A stretch of 64,000 nucleotides of DNA from Salinicola acroporae (lineage in GTDB: Bacteria; Pseudomonadota; Gammaproteobacteria; Pseudomonadales; Halomonadaceae). Each line of letters opens with the position of its first letter. Position 1 is the stretch's first letter. Shown one piece after another: positions 27,779 through 36,728 of this stretch. The DNA lies in NCBI RefSeq assembly GCF_003206615.1, contig NZ_PZJW01000005.1, positions 124,001-188,000 of the forward strand. Reading direction: 5' to 3'. Position numbers and translations under genes: made by a program. The notes beneath the pieces are model-generated. The model ran no database searches and had not been told where the DNA came from. It saw nothing but the letters and a program-made list of their open reading frames with translations.

Positions 27779-28363
27779 TCAGGCTCGGGGTCGAGGGACA
27801 AGCGGTCGCGCCATCAGCTTTTCGACCAGCGGCTGGCCCGCGATCTCGAAGTTCTGGTCGAGTTCGCGGTCGCGGAAGCCGCAGCGCTGGTAGAAGCGGA
27901 CGGCCGGCGCATTGCCGGCGATGACCCACAGCCCCACCTCGCGATAGCCCTGGTCGAGACACCACGCCAGGGCGGCCTGCCACAGGGCGCTGCCGACGCC
28001 CTGGCCCTGCGCCCGCGGGGCGACGTAGAAGCCGTAGAGTTCGACCCAGCCGGGAGTGAGCGTCCGGACTTCGGGCCGCGCACTCTCGCTCTGGCGGAAA
28101 GGTCCGACACTCACCCAGCCGAGCAGCTCATCGGTATGCGTGTCTGCATGGATATCTGCATGAGTGCCGGCGAAGACCACCGCCCCCGCCTCGAGCTGCG
28201 AGCGCCAAGCCGCGGCACGCGCGGCGACATCCAGGCCCGCCAGCGTGGTCTCGGCGATCCAGCCGCGATAGTTGTGGCGCCAGGCGTCGACATGAATGCC
28301 TGCGATCGATGCCGCATCGTCCCGAGTTGCCCGGCGTACGCTAACGCCGTCCGCCAAGTTCAC
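27779..28363 (-). CDS. GNAT-family N-acetyltransferase coupled to eutC
   Basis: 194 residues. The acetyl-CoA motif A is ELYGFYVAPRAQGQGVGSAL (residues near 108-127), followed by GLWVIAGNAPAVRFYQRCGF. An insert rich in His, Thr and Asp at about 66-78 (THADIHADTHTDE) is unusual. Its GTG start overlaps the eutC stop codon (GTGA), so it should be translationally coupled to the hydroxyectoine genes. The acceptor is unknown; an amine or diamino acid produced during ectoine breakdown is an inference from position. Confidence 0.8.
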   Translation of the reverse strand: MNLADGVSVRRATRDDAASIAGIHVDAWRHNYRGWIAETTLAGLDVAARAAAWRSQLEAGAVVFAGTHADIHADTHTDELLGWVSVGPFRQSESARPEVRTLTPGWVELYGFYVAPRAQGQGVGSALWQAALAWCLDQGYREVGLWVIAGNAPAVRFYQRCGFRDRELDQNFEIAGQPLVEKLMARPLVPRPRA

Positions 28364-29307
28364 CCCGCCAGCCGGCCCAGCGCAAAGCCAGCGATGGCGG
28401 TATCCTGCACGCCGGTCCCGGTGAGATCGCAGACAGTAATCTGGGAACCCGCAGTACGCAGACGGCTCCCGCTGGCAATCACCGCACCCAGCTCGGTGAT
28501 GGTGAATGGCGCCGCGTGGCCGGCGTAGGCCTTGAGCTCGCCGTTGTGCTCGCTCTGGGCGCGGGTATCGGCCACGAAATGATCGGCCCGTTCCATCACC
28601 GACGAATCGAGCTCGCGCTTGTCCGGACTATCGGACCCCATCGCGGTGATATGCACGCCCTCGCGCAGGTGCTCTCCGGAAAGCAGCGGTGACCGCGACG
28701 GCGTGGTGGTGACGATGATGTCCGCCTCGCGACAAGCCTCGCCGAGATCGGTATGCACCGCCACGGTCAGACCGTAGGCCTCCTGCATCCGCGCCGCGTA
28801 GGCCTCGGCCTTGGCGACGTCACGGGCCCAGACGTCGAGCGTCTCGATGTCGCGCACGAGCCTGAGCGCGGCGACCTGCAGCTCCGCCTGCAGCCCGGCG
28901 CCGAGGACGGTGACGCGCCGGCTGTCAGCCCGCGAGAGATGCTTGGCGGCGATGGCGCCGGCCAGCGCGGTGCGAATATCGGTGAGATAGCCCTCGTCGA
29001 ACAGCACCGCCTCGACCAGCCCGGTCTTGGCCGAGAACACGATCATCAGCCCGTTGAGACTCGGCAGGCCGAGCTTGGGGTTGTCGAAAAAGCCGGGGCT
29101 GACCTTGATCGCGAAGCGCGAATTGCCCCGGATATGGGCGGTCTTGACGTCGACCTCGCCGTTGGACTCTTCGATCGCCATCGACAGGATCGGCGGCTGG
29201 ACGACGTTGCCTTCTCCCAGCGCCCGAAAACCGGCTTCGACGGCATCCAGTGCGGCATGATCGAGTTTGACGACATCCTGAATCTGCTGTCGGTTATAGA
29301 GTTCCAT
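28360..29307 (-). CDS. eutC: Ornithine cyclodeaminase/mu-crystallin family protein, EutC
   Basis: 315 residues from the ATG at 29307 (AAGGA site 8 nt upstream). The NAD-binding motif VTVLGAGLQAELQ lies at 132-144, and FDEGYLTDIRTALAGAIAAK and ITAMGSDSPDKRELD are conserved family segments. EutC works with the PLP enzyme EutB encoded just upstream; the pair is thought to convert 5-hydroxyectoine to ectoine. The gene pair and the doe genes nearby make this assignment much better than ornithine cyclodeaminase. Confidence 0.85.
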   Translation of the reverse strand: MELYNRQQIQDVVKLDHAALDAVEAGFRALGEGNVVQPPILSMAIEESNGEVDVKTAHIRGNSRFAIKVSPGFFDNPKLGLPSLNGLMIVFSAKTGLVEAVLFDEGYLTDIRTALAGAIAAKHLSRADSRRVTVLGAGLQAELQVAALRLVRDIETLDVWARDVAKAEAYAARMQEAYGLTVAVHTDLGEACREADIIVTTTPSRSPLLSGEHLREGVHITAMGSDSPDKRELDSSVMERADHFVADTRAQSEHNGELKAYAGHAAPFTITELGAVIASGSRLRTAGSQITVCDLTGTGVQDTAIAGFALGRLAG

Positions 29308-29440
29308 ATGCAATCCTTCTAACCCGTTCCATAGCGATGGTTGAGATCGAGCGAGTCTGAAAAGTTGGCGAGCGACGGCCAGTCCGGGGCGCGCGGCCAA
29401 TTTGTAGGCCGCATACCGAGCGCAGGCCATTTTCAGCCGC

Positions 29441-30427
29441 TCAGCGCGCCGGATAGTCGGTCAGGGTTCTCGCCCGCATCAGCGTCTCAGCATCCACGCC
29501 GTTGCCCGAGACGATCAACACCACCTTCTGACCGCGGATGTCGAGGGCGTGCTCCTCGATCGCGGCCAGTCCCACTACCGCGGCACCCTCGACCAACATC
29601 TTCTCCTGTTCGAAGAAGTGCAGCATGGCACGGGCAATCGCCGGCTCCGAGACCCGGTGATGGTCGTCCATCACCTCGCGCACCAGCGCGAAGGTACAGC
29701 GGTTGTCGAGTCCGATCCCGCCCCCGAGCGAATCGGCCAGCGACGCTTCCTCCTCGACCTCCACCGGCCTGCCCGCCGCCAGGCTGTCGATCATCGCCGC
29801 GCCCTTCTCCATGCTCACCCCGGTCACCTGGACCCTGGGGTTGATGCCTTTGACGGCACGCCCGATGCCGCCGAGCAGCCCACCGCCGGAAAGCCCGATC
29901 AACACGCGGTCGAGTCCCGGCAGATCCTCCATCAGCTCGAGGCCGATGGTGCCCTGGCCGGCTGCGATCAGCGGGTCGTCGAAGGGTTCGATCAATGCCA
30001 TGCCTTCCTCGGCGACCAGGCGCCGCGCCTCGATGAAGGCGTCGTCCTGGGAGCGCCCGATCACCCGCGCTTGCGCCCCCAGCGCTTCGATGGCAGCGAC
30101 CTTATTGGCCGGCACCAGCTCGGAGAGACAGATCATCGCCCGCGCACCGAGTCGCTTGGCCGCCCATGCCACCGCCCGGCCGTGATTGCCGGTGGAGGCA
30201 GTGGTGACGCCACGTTCGAGCTGCTCGGCACTGAGCGAGGCGAGCTTGTTGAGCGCGCCGCGCAGCTTGAACGCGCCGCTTGGCTGTAGCGTCTCGAGTT
30301 TGAGATAGACCTCGGCCTCGAAGCGCGTCGACAGGCTCTGGGAAAGCACCAGCGGCGTGCGTGCCGCCTGCCCGGCGATACGACTTCTCGCCAGATAAAT
30401 GTCATGCAGCGTGACGGAGTCGGACAT
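29441..30427 (-). CDS. eutB: Threonine dehydratase-like PLP enzyme, EutB (hydroxyectoine utilisation)
   Basis: 328 residues from the ATG at 30427. Fold-type II PLP enzyme: Lys54 in SGAFKLRGALNK is the Schiff-base lysine, TGNHGRAVAWAAKRLG binds substrate, and GLSGGGLLGG (178-187) is the phosphate loop. It lacks the C-terminal ACT regulatory domain of biosynthetic threonine dehydratase. With EutC 133 bp downstream it forms the hydroxyectoine-specific entry step of ectoine catabolism. Confidence 0.86.
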   Translation of the reverse strand: MSDSVTLHDIYLARSRIAGQAARTPLVLSQSLSTRFEAEVYLKLETLQPSGAFKLRGALNKLASLSAEQLERGVTTASTGNHGRAVAWAAKRLGARAMICLSELVPANKVAAIEALGAQARVIGRSQDDAFIEARRLVAEEGMALIEPFDDPLIAAGQGTIGLELMEDLPGLDRVLIGLSGGGLLGGIGRAVKGINPRVQVTGVSMEKGAAMIDSLAAGRPVEVEEEASLADSLGGGIGLDNRCTFALVREVMDDHHRVSEPAIARAMLHFFEQEKMLVEGAAVVGLAAIEEHALDIRGQKVVLIVSGNGVDAETLMRARTLTDYPAR

Positions 30428-30432
30428 ACAGG

Positions 30433-30700
30433 CTCCCGAATCGATAAATTGGCTTCGCACTGCTCAGTATCGGCTACGCCCTGATCATGCTCTTGGCGAT
30501 TACCCGGGCTGCCAACGATCTCGGCATCGCTCCCGGCGAGGCAATTGCCAGCGTCGCGACACCCGGTTACGGCGCGAAGTTGCTCGATCCAGCGGCGATT
30601 GGTTTCGCCTCGCACCCGATCGGCCTGCACTATGCCTTTGCCCTGCTCGGCGCCCTGGCGTTGCCGATCGCTGCGCTGGCTATTGCCATGAAAAGGCTTT
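30433..30700 (+). pseudogene. Decayed C-terminal fragment of a membrane transporter gene
   Basis: A reading frame covering about 85 codons encodes two hydrophobic helices (near 30445-30510 and 30625-30690) ending in MKRLCHHP, like the last two helices of a secondary transporter. There is no start codon with a ribosome site, no N-terminal part upstream (eutB begins there on the other strand) and no stop at the natural end; the frame runs on through the hairpin at 30718. I read it as the remnant of a deleted gene. The family is not certain. Confidence 0.45.
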
Positions 30701-30717
30701 GTCATCACCCGAAAACG

Positions 30718-30742
30718 ACAACGCCCGGCAGGCGGGCGTTGT
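30718..30742 (-). terminator. Terminator downstream of the lipoprotein gene
   Basis: A perfect 10-bp stem (30718-30727 with 30733-30742, 5-nt loop) lies 40 bp after the lipoprotein stop codon. Read on the minus strand it is followed by CGTTTTC. It could also have served the decayed transporter gene on the plus strand. Confidence 0.7.
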
Positions 30743-30782
30743 TAGGACTCGGTCGTGATCCGCTCGAACCTGCGATTCACGC

Positions 30783-31214
30783 CTACATCAAGGACCAATG
30801 GCTGACGACATCGTTGCTGTCGAACCAGAAAATGACTTCATCGCCCCGCCGTTCCGTACTGCCAGAAGCCTTATCGGCCGCGTGCGAGACATTCTGAGCC
30901 GAATCCTGCGCACTGTTGGCACTACTGAAAGCGCCGGACACCGAGCTCGCCCCAGGGATCATGCCACTGATGGACTGCAACGTGCTCAGCGTACTGGACT
31001 TGTCGTATTCCCAAGCGTAGGAGGCACCCGAGGAAATCGTATCATCCGGTGCGCCGTAAAGTGCCTTGATGTCATTGGCGTTGGTTTTTCCCTCGACGAC
31101 GTGCGCCTTAATATAACTGGCGCTGAATTGATCCTCGCTGCCCATCAGACCACTGCTGGCACACCCCGTCAGCGATAAAACGGAGATAATTGCCAATATC
31201 GAAGACAATTTCAT
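30783..31214 (-). CDS. Small BamE/SmpA-like outer-membrane lipoprotein
   Basis: 143 residues. The signal peptide ends in the lipobox LTGC with Cys18; Ala at +2 favours the outer membrane. The mature part has HVVEGKTNANDIKALYGAPD, like the first repeat of the BamE/SmpA/OmlA fold, then a Ser/Ala-rich linker and a final strand VIFWFDSNDVVSHW. It is too divergent to be BamE itself. Codon use and GC content look lower than in neighbours, and the upstream region is AT-rich, hinting at acquisition. It stands alone between eutB and doeD. Confidence 0.78.
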   Translation of the reverse strand: MKLSSILAIISVLSLTGCASSGLMGSEDQFSASYIKAHVVEGKTNANDIKALYGAPDDTISSGASYAWEYDKSSTLSTLQSISGMIPGASSVSGAFSSANSAQDSAQNVSHAADKASGSTERRGDEVIFWFDSNDVVSHWSLM

Positions 31215-31591
31215 TTTTTTGATCCCGTGATAGACGCTTTATCCGCCGTCTGACTTGGTAAACACCAGACCTTCGAACAAAGCCTCAACAGGCAACACTA
31301 GGTTACCATTTGGTTTCTTTTTATTGCTTATTTGATCAGCCACGCTTCGCCGCCGCAGCTGAAGAAAATATAATTCACGTAAAAAATGATTGTCCACCAA
31401 AACGATACTGACAACAGCCTAACTTTTTAGCGCCGTATGCTGGACGGGAAAACTGATCCTAGGAGGAGATCGTCTGAGCTATTGCGTCGATCGACTGACC
31501 GCAGATAAAGCGGCAGGGCTTTCACCCTGCCGCAGATCACGGATGGCGACAACGACGATGGCCCCTGATGAGAGACAAAGATCGGTGCGAT
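31215..31591. promoter_or_regulatory. AT-rich intergenic region upstream of the lipoprotein gene
   Basis: 377 bp without a gene. The part from 31215 to 31440 is AT-rich and should hold the lipoprotein promoter (read leftward). The right end holds the doeD terminator at 31510-31533. An AGGAGG sequence near 31462 has no start codon at a useful distance, so I do not call a small gene. Confidence 0.4.
31510..31533 (-). terminator. Terminator of doeD
   Basis: A perfect 9-bp stem with a 6-nt loop (31510-31518, 31525-31533) lies about 58 bp beyond the doeD stop. On the minus strand it is followed by TTTATC, a short T-tract. A plausible intrinsic terminator. Confidence 0.7.
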
Positions 31592-32986
31592 CTACAGCGC
31601 CTGCTCACGGGTCAGTTCGTCAGTCACGCGATCGATGGCGCGCTTGGCACGATCGATGACTTCGTCGACCTGGCCGCGATCGATCACCAGCGGCGGCGCG
31701 AAGCCGAGGATATCCCCGTTGGGCATGGCGCGGGCGATCAGGTTCTCCTCGAGCGCCGCCGCGGCGACCCGGGCGCCGACCTTGAGCGCCGGGTCGAACG
31801 GCGTGTATTCGCCCTTCTCCGGCGCGAACTCCAGTGCGGCCATCAACCCTTCGCCGCGCACGTCACCGACCAGCGGATGCTCGCCGAAGGCCTTCTTCAG
31901 CTGCGCGTTGAAGTAGGCGCCAGTCTCGGCGGCATTACCCACCAGATTCTCGCGCTCGATGATGTCGAGATTCGCCATCGCGGCGGCGGCGCCCAACGGA
32001 TGGCCGGAGTAGGTCCAGCCGTGGCCGATCGGGCCATATTCGCCGGTGCCGGCTTCCAGCGCCTTCCACACGCGTTCTCCGACGATCACCCCGGAGAGCG
32101 GCTGATAGGCGCTGGTCAGCCCCTTGGCGATGGTGACCAGATCCGGCTGGATGCCGTAGTGCTGGAAGCCGAACTGGCTGCCGAGTCGGCCAAATCCGCT
32201 AACGACTTCGTCAGCGATCAGCAGGATGTCATGGCGCTTGAGCACGGCCTGGATCGCCTCCCAGTAACCTTCGGGCGGCGGAATGATGCCGCCGGTGCCG
32301 AGTACCGGCTCGCCGATGAAGGCGCCGATGGTTTCCGGGCCTTCGCGTTGGATCAGCGCCTCGAGCTGCTCGGCACAGTAGGTCGAGAACTCGCGCTCGC
32401 TCATGTCGCCGCGCTCCCTCCGGTAATAATAGGGCGCCTTGGTATGCAGGATCCCCTCGATGGGCAGATCGAAGTGCTGGTGGAAAGCGGGCAGGCCGGT
32501 GAGCGAACCGGCGGCGATGCTGGAGCCATGGTAGCCACGCTGGCGCGCGATGATCTTTTTCTTCTTCGGCTGGCCGGTGACGTTGTGGTAATAGCGCACC
32601 AGCTTGATCTGGGTCTCGTTGGCGTCACTGCCGGAGAGCCCGTAGTAGACCTTGCTCAAGCCGCTGCCGGCGAGCTTGGCGATCCGCTCGGAGAGGGCGA
32701 TCAGCGGCTCGTTGGAGTGGCCGACATAGGTGTGGTAGTACGCCAGTTCCTTGGCCTGGGCGTAGATCGCCTCGGCGATCTCGGTGCGGCCGTAGCCGAT
32801 ATTGACGCAGTAGAGCCCGGCGAAGGCATCGATCATCTCGCGGCCGTCACGATCGACGATGGAGATTCCCTGGCCGCCGGTGATGATACGTCCTGGCGCG
32901 TCGCCGTGGGCGTAGTCCCGAAGGTGGGTGGACGCGTGAAAGACGTGGCGGCGATCGTTGTCGATCAGGCTACGCGTATCGGTCAT
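31592..32986 (-). CDS. doeD: Class III aminotransferase, DoeD-like (L-2,4-diaminobutyrate transaminase)
   Basis: 464 residues. Class III PLP aminotransferase: [16 protein letters not shown] binds PLP phosphate, Asp259 lies in [13 protein letters not shown], and the Schiff-base Lys288 lies in [15 protein letters not shown]. The family includes SpuC/omega-aminotransferases and Halomonas DoeD, which turns diaminobutyrate from DoeB into aspartate semialdehyde. Position next to doeC supports DoeD. AAGGAA precedes the ATG. A polyamine:pyruvate transaminase is the main alternative. Confidence 0.82.
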   Translation of the reverse strand: MTDTRSLIDNDRRHVFHASTHLRDYAHGDAPGRIITGGQGISIVDRDGREMIDAFAGLYCVNIGYGRTEIAEAIYAQAKELAYYHTYVGHSNEPLIALSERIAKLAGSGLSKVYYGLSGSDANETQIKLVRYYHNVTGQPKKKKIIARQRGYHGSSIAAGSLTGLPAFHQHFDLPIEGILHTKAPYYYRRERGDMSEREFSTYCAEQLEALIQREGPETIGAFIGEPVLGTGGIIPPPEGYWEAIQAVLKRHDILLIADEVVSGFGRLGSQFGFQHYGIQPDLVTIAKGLTSAYQPLSGVIVGERVWKALEAGTGEYGPIGHGWTYSGHPLGAAAAMANLDIIERENLVGNAAETGAYFNAQLKKAFGEHPLVGDVRGEGLMAALEFAPEKGEYTPFDPALKVGARVAAAALEENLIARAMPNGDILGFAPPLVIDRGQVDEVIDRAKRAIDRVTDELTREQAL

Positions 32987-33307
32987 GACGTTTTCCTTAT
33001 TGAAGGCGGAACCACCATTGCGACTGGCGATGGTGTTTGATGGCGGTTCCCGGCGGGCGCAGCGGTCACCGTGACCCTTGTGTTATACCCGCTTGAAGCG
33101 TGCGATCTTGCGGCTGGAGAGCCCTCTCCAGCCGATAACTGTCGATCTCGGGAAGACGAGCAGAGGCATCATTGTCGCCCTTGGCAACGTCAACGAGCGA
33201 GCTAGCCCCTGATCCGGGGCGCCCGCCCGAGCCAGCGCGATTGGCGCCAGCCAATCAGCATGGCGGAGTGGCCGCGACCCCCTCGCAGCGACACGCCGCC
33301 GCTGTCG
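32987..33307. promoter_or_regulatory. doeC-doeD intergenic region with several inverted repeats
   Basis: 321 bp without a gene but dense in dyads: GGTCAC-C-GTGACC at 33064-33076, a 10-bp arm repeat with 2-nt spacer at 33112-33133, and a 7-bp arm repeat at 33239-33256. The first lies about 80 bp upstream of doeD and may be an operator. The last is about 50 bp past the doeC stop and may be a weak terminator. So doeD probably has its own promoter and is not simply cotranscribed with doeC. Confidence 0.5.
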
Positions 33308-34771
33308 TCAGGACGAACTGGCCGAGGGCATATTGCCGAGGCAGTAGTACTTGGTATCGAGATATTCGTCGAGTCCCGCAGCGCCGCCCTCGCGGCCCAG
33401 ACCGGACTGCTTCACGCCACCGAACGGGATCGGCGCGCCGGTCATCTTGACGCTGTTGACGCTGACCATGCCGTACTCGAGCCCGCGCATCAGCCTCCAG
33501 ATACGACGCACGTCGTGGGTATAGACGTAGGCCGCGAGCCCGTACTCGGTGTCGTTGGCGAGCCGGATCACCTCGTCGTCGTCGTCGAACGCGCAGACAC
33601 CGGCGACCGGCGAGAAGGTCTCCTCGCGGAACACGCGCATCTCCGGGGTAATGTCCGCCAGCAGCGTTGGCATGAAGAAGTTCTCTCCGGGCGGTCGCCC
33701 CTCTCCGCCCAACTGGCGGGCGCCCTTGCTGACACCGTCCTCCACGAAGCCCTTGGCCATGTCGACCGCGCGCTTGTGAATCAGTGGACCGATGTCGCTC
33801 TCCTCGAGACCATTGCCGACCTTCAACGCCTGCATGTGCACCAGGAAGCGCTCAATGAAGGCATCATAGATCTTGCGATGAACGAACAGCCGATTGGCGG
33901 CGAGACAGTCCTGGCCGGCGGTCTGGAACTTGGCGGCGACCGCCTCTTTCGCCGCCACATCCGGATCCATGTCATCGCAGACGATGAAGGGCGCGTTGCC
34001 ACCCAGCTCCAGCGACATGCGCTTGACGCTCGACGAACTCTGGCGCATCAGCAGCTTGCCGACGCGGGTCGAGCCGGTGAACGAGATGTTGCGAATGCGG
34101 TTGTCGTTGCACAGCACCTCGGAAACCGTCGCCGGATCGCCGGTAACGACGTTGAATACCCCGGCCGGAATGCCCGCCCGCTCGGCCAGCTCAGCCAGCG
34201 CCAGGGCCGAATAAGGCGTCTCGTTGGCCGGCTTGACGATCACCGTGCAACCGGCCGCCAGCGCCGCCCCGGCCTTGCGGGTGATCATCGCCAGCGGGAA
34301 GTTCCACGGCGTGAACATCGCCGACACGCCCACCGGCTCCTTGATCGTGCCCAGTGCGGCGTTGGGGATATGACTCGGGATGGTCACCCCGTAGGCGCGC
34401 TTGGCCTCTTCCGCGAACCACTGGATGAAGCTGGCACCGTAGTCGACCTCCCCACGCGCATCCTTGAGCGGCTTGCCCTGCTCGTAGGTCATCAGCAACG
34501 CCAGGTCTTCCTTGTGCTCGTGCAGCAGGCGATACCACGCGTTGAGCTTCTCGGCCCGTTCGTGGACGTTGATCGCCCGCCAATCGGCGAAGGCACTCTC
34601 GGCGGCGGTCACGGTCTCGGTGATCTGGGCCGCTTCCAGCAACGCGCAGTGGCCGAGGATCTCTCCCGTGGCGGGATCGACGACCGCTTCCTCGCGCCCC
34701 TCGCTGCCATGGGTCCACTTGCCGTCGATATAGGCGTACTGACGGAAAAGCCGGGGATCGTTGAGTTTCAT
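33308..34771 (-). CDS. doeC: Aldehyde dehydrogenase, DoeC-like (aspartate-semialdehyde dehydrogenase)
   Basis: 487 residues, GabD-like aldehyde dehydrogenase. The catalytic residues are visible: Asn157 (TPWNFPL), Lys180 (IVKPANETP), Glu255 (LELGGNAP) and the nucleophile Cys289 (AGQDCLAANR). In ectoine degradation DoeC oxidises the semialdehyde made by DoeD to aspartate. By sequence alone succinate-semialdehyde dehydrogenase is equally possible; the doe context decides. A strong AGGAGG site precedes the ATG, and the 174-bp upstream gap suggests its own promoter. Confidence 0.82.
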   Translation of the reverse strand: MKLNDPRLFRQYAYIDGKWTHGSEGREEAVVDPATGEILGHCALLEAAQITETVTAAESAFADWRAINVHERAEKLNAWYRLLHEHKEDLALLMTYEQGKPLKDARGEVDYGASFIQWFAEEAKRAYGVTIPSHIPNAALGTIKEPVGVSAMFTPWNFPLAMITRKAGAALAAGCTVIVKPANETPYSALALAELAERAGIPAGVFNVVTGDPATVSEVLCNDNRIRNISFTGSTRVGKLLMRQSSSSVKRMSLELGGNAPFIVCDDMDPDVAAKEAVAAKFQTAGQDCLAANRLFVHRKIYDAFIERFLVHMQALKVGNGLEESDIGPLIHKRAVDMAKGFVEDGVSKGARQLGGEGRPPGENFFMPTLLADITPEMRVFREETFSPVAGVCAFDDDDEVIRLANDTEYGLAAYVYTHDVRRIWRLMRGLEYGMVSVNSVKMTGAPIPFGGVKQSGLGREGGAAGLDEYLDTKYYCLGNMPSASSS

Positions 34772-34945
34772 GTCGCCTCCTGCAAGGTGTCGGCGGTGGG
34801 CAGAACGGTTTGCCTATCCTGCGAGTGCGACCATGGTATCGATTCTGCAGCGCGTACTTTTTTTGTCCCAAGCGATTTACCGTACGTTTTCTTTCGAAAG
34901 GCCTGCCAGGAGTTACGGTTTTTTTGGTACCAGTTGGCTATCTCA

Positions 34946-35878
34946 TCAGTAGCCCTTGAACCGATCGATCTCTCCGCGCATCGGCTCGCCGGCGCGATGC
35001 CGGGCGATATTGGCAATCACGGCTTCTATGGCGCTGTCGGGATTCGTCACGCTGCCGATATGCGGTGTCAGCAGGATGCGCTGGTGCGACCAGACCGGAT
35101 GACCTGGCGGCGGCGGTTCCGGTTCGAAGACATCCAGCACCGCGCCCGCGAGTTGCCCCCTGTCGAGCGCGGCGACCAGGTCGTCGAACCGCAGATGCCC
35201 GCCCCGCCCCATGTTGACGAGCGAAGCCCCCCTCGGCAGTGCGGCGAAGAGCGCCGCGTTGAGGAAGCCTCGCGTTGCCGCCGTCAGTGGCAGCAGGCAG
35301 ACCAGTACCTCGCTCTCGGCCAGAAAGGCCCCCAAGGCGCTGTTACCGGCGTGACAGCGCACGTCCGGCAACGCTTTCGGCGTCCGGCTCCAGCCACTGC
35401 AGGGAAATCCCAGGGCAGTCAGACGTGCGGCTACCGCCGCGCCCATCTGTCCCAGCCCAAGAATCCCCACTCTGCGCCGCGCCGCAGGCAGCACCGCCGC
35501 TGGCAACCAGGCACCGCGACGCTGCTGTTCGAGATAGATTGGAAGGTCCCGATGTAGCGCCATGACGGCCAGCGTCGCGTAATCCTGCATCATGCCGACG
35601 ATGCCGGGCTCTTCCAGCCTCACCAGCGCAACGCCGGGCGGCACCAGACTGAGATCGAACTGATCCACGCCAGCGCCAAGCGCAAAGATCACCTCCAGGG
35701 AGGGGAAGCGCGAGTAATCCGCCAACGGTGCCCAAGTCCCCAGATAATGCACGGTAGCGTCGACGTCCCCCTCGAGCTCTGACACAACTCGGCAATCGAT
35801 CGCCGGCATGCGCTCGGCGAATAGCCGCGCCCAGAGGCGTCCGCGCTGGAGATCACCGCGGTAGGCGAAGGACGTCAT
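34946..35878 (-). CDS. GhrA-type D-2-hydroxyacid dehydrogenase, last gene of the pot-like operon
   Basis: 310 residues from the ATG at 35878. NAD(P) motif VGILGLGQMGAAVAARL, catalytic Arg in NMGRGGHLR, Glu near EPEPPPPGHP, and catalytic His in LLTPHIGS. This is the glyoxylate/hydroxypyruvate reductase A subgroup. It follows the potC-like gene by 61 bp on the same strand and probably belongs to that operon, where it might reduce a 2-oxoacid released by the FAD oxidoreductase (inference). A second GhrA gene lies at 48068. Confidence 0.84.
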   Translation of the reverse strand: MTSFAYRGDLQRGRLWARLFAERMPAIDCRVVSELEGDVDATVHYLGTWAPLADYSRFPSLEVIFALGAGVDQFDLSLVPPGVALVRLEEPGIVGMMQDYATLAVMALHRDLPIYLEQQRRGAWLPAAVLPAARRRVGILGLGQMGAAVAARLTALGFPCSGWSRTPKALPDVRCHAGNSALGAFLAESEVLVCLLPLTAATRGFLNAALFAALPRGASLVNMGRGGHLRFDDLVAALDRGQLAGAVLDVFEPEPPPPGHPVWSHQRILLTPHIGSVTNPDSAIEAVIANIARHRAGEPMRGEIDRFKGY

Positions 35879-35939
35879 GACCCCGTCATCTCTTCTCGCC
35901 CACATCGTCGATAGCCAGTCGCCGGGCTAGCAAGGAGGA

Positions 35940-36728
35940 TCATGCCGTCGCCCGCTGTCGCGCCATCGCCACCAACATCACCATGGCGAACGAGGTCGCC
36001 GTCAATAGCGTGCTGATCGCGGCGATGGTCGGATCGATCTCGTCACGTAGCGCAGTGAACATGCGCACCGTCAGGGTCTGATTCTGACCACCGGCAATGA
36101 ACAGTGCCACCATGGTCTCGTCGAGTGCCTGTATGAACGCGAAGATCGCACCGGTAATGACACTGGGCTTGATCTGCGGCAACACGACGACCATGAATGC
36201 GCGGAAACGATTCATGCCGAGGCTTCTGGCGACCATCTCCTGACTGTTGTCGAAACCCTGCAATCCAGCGGCGACAGCCGTGATCACGTAAGGCAGCGCC
36301 AGCATGACATCCGCCATGATCAGTCCAGGCAAGCTATGTAGCAGTCCCGTCATGGCATAACTGAGAAACACACCGGCAGCGACGATGATGATCGGCACGA
36401 TCAGTGGCAGTAGCAGCAGTAACTTGAGATAGCGCACGCTCCAGTGGGTCGAGGCGTTGAGCCCGTAGGCGGCAGCCACACCGACCGGTGTCGCGATCAA
36501 TGCGGTCGAGATGGCAGCGATAAGGCTGGTTTTCGCCGCCGACATCCATCCGTTGCTGCTGAAGAAGGCGTCGTACCAACGCAGCGAGTAACCCGGCGGG
36601 GGGAATGACAGGAAGCGGCTATCCGAGAACGACATCGGGATCACGATCAGCACCGGCAGCACCAGGAACAGAAGTACCAGGGTGACATAGCCGATGAAGA
36701 GTACCCGGCTTAGGCTAGATCGATTCAT
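35940..36728 (-). CDS. PotC-type ABC transporter permease
   Basis: 262 residues, about six hydrophobic segments. The EAA loop appears as EMVARSLGMNRFRAFMVVVLPQIKPSV, typical of binding-protein-dependent permeases of the polyamine/Fe3+ (CUT1-like PotC) type. Its ATG overlaps the stop of the PotB-like gene (ATGA), so the pair is translationally coupled. The substrate is not known; see the operon finding. Confidence 0.88.
   Translation of the reverse strand: MNRSSLSRVLFIGYVTLVLLFLVLPVLIVIPMSFSDSRFLSFPPPGYSLRWYDAFFSSNGWMSAAKTSLIAAISTALIATPVGVAAAYGLNASTHWSVRYLKLLLLLPLIVPIIIVAAGVFLSYAMTGLLHSLPGLIMADVMLALPYVITAVAAGLQGFDNSQEMVARSLGMNRFRAFMVVVLPQIKPSVITGAIFAFIQALDETMVALFIAGGQNQTLTVRMFTALRDEIDPTIAAISTLLTATSFAMVMLVAMARQRATA

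Noticed and set aside
31455-31500. AGGAGG followed by a possible tiny plus-strand gene
   Set aside because: The nearest frame ends after a few codons and has no ATG or GTG at a proper distance.
31568-33040. A 490-codon plus-strand frame opposite doeD
   Set aside because: A shadow of doeD in a high-GC genome; no ribosome site or domain.
33260-35557. A 765-codon open frame on the plus strand opposite doeC and the GhrA-like gene
   Set aside because: It is antisense to two well-supported enzymes. GC-rich codon structure keeps the opposite strand free of stops; the translation has no recognisable domain and is rich in Arg, Gly and His.
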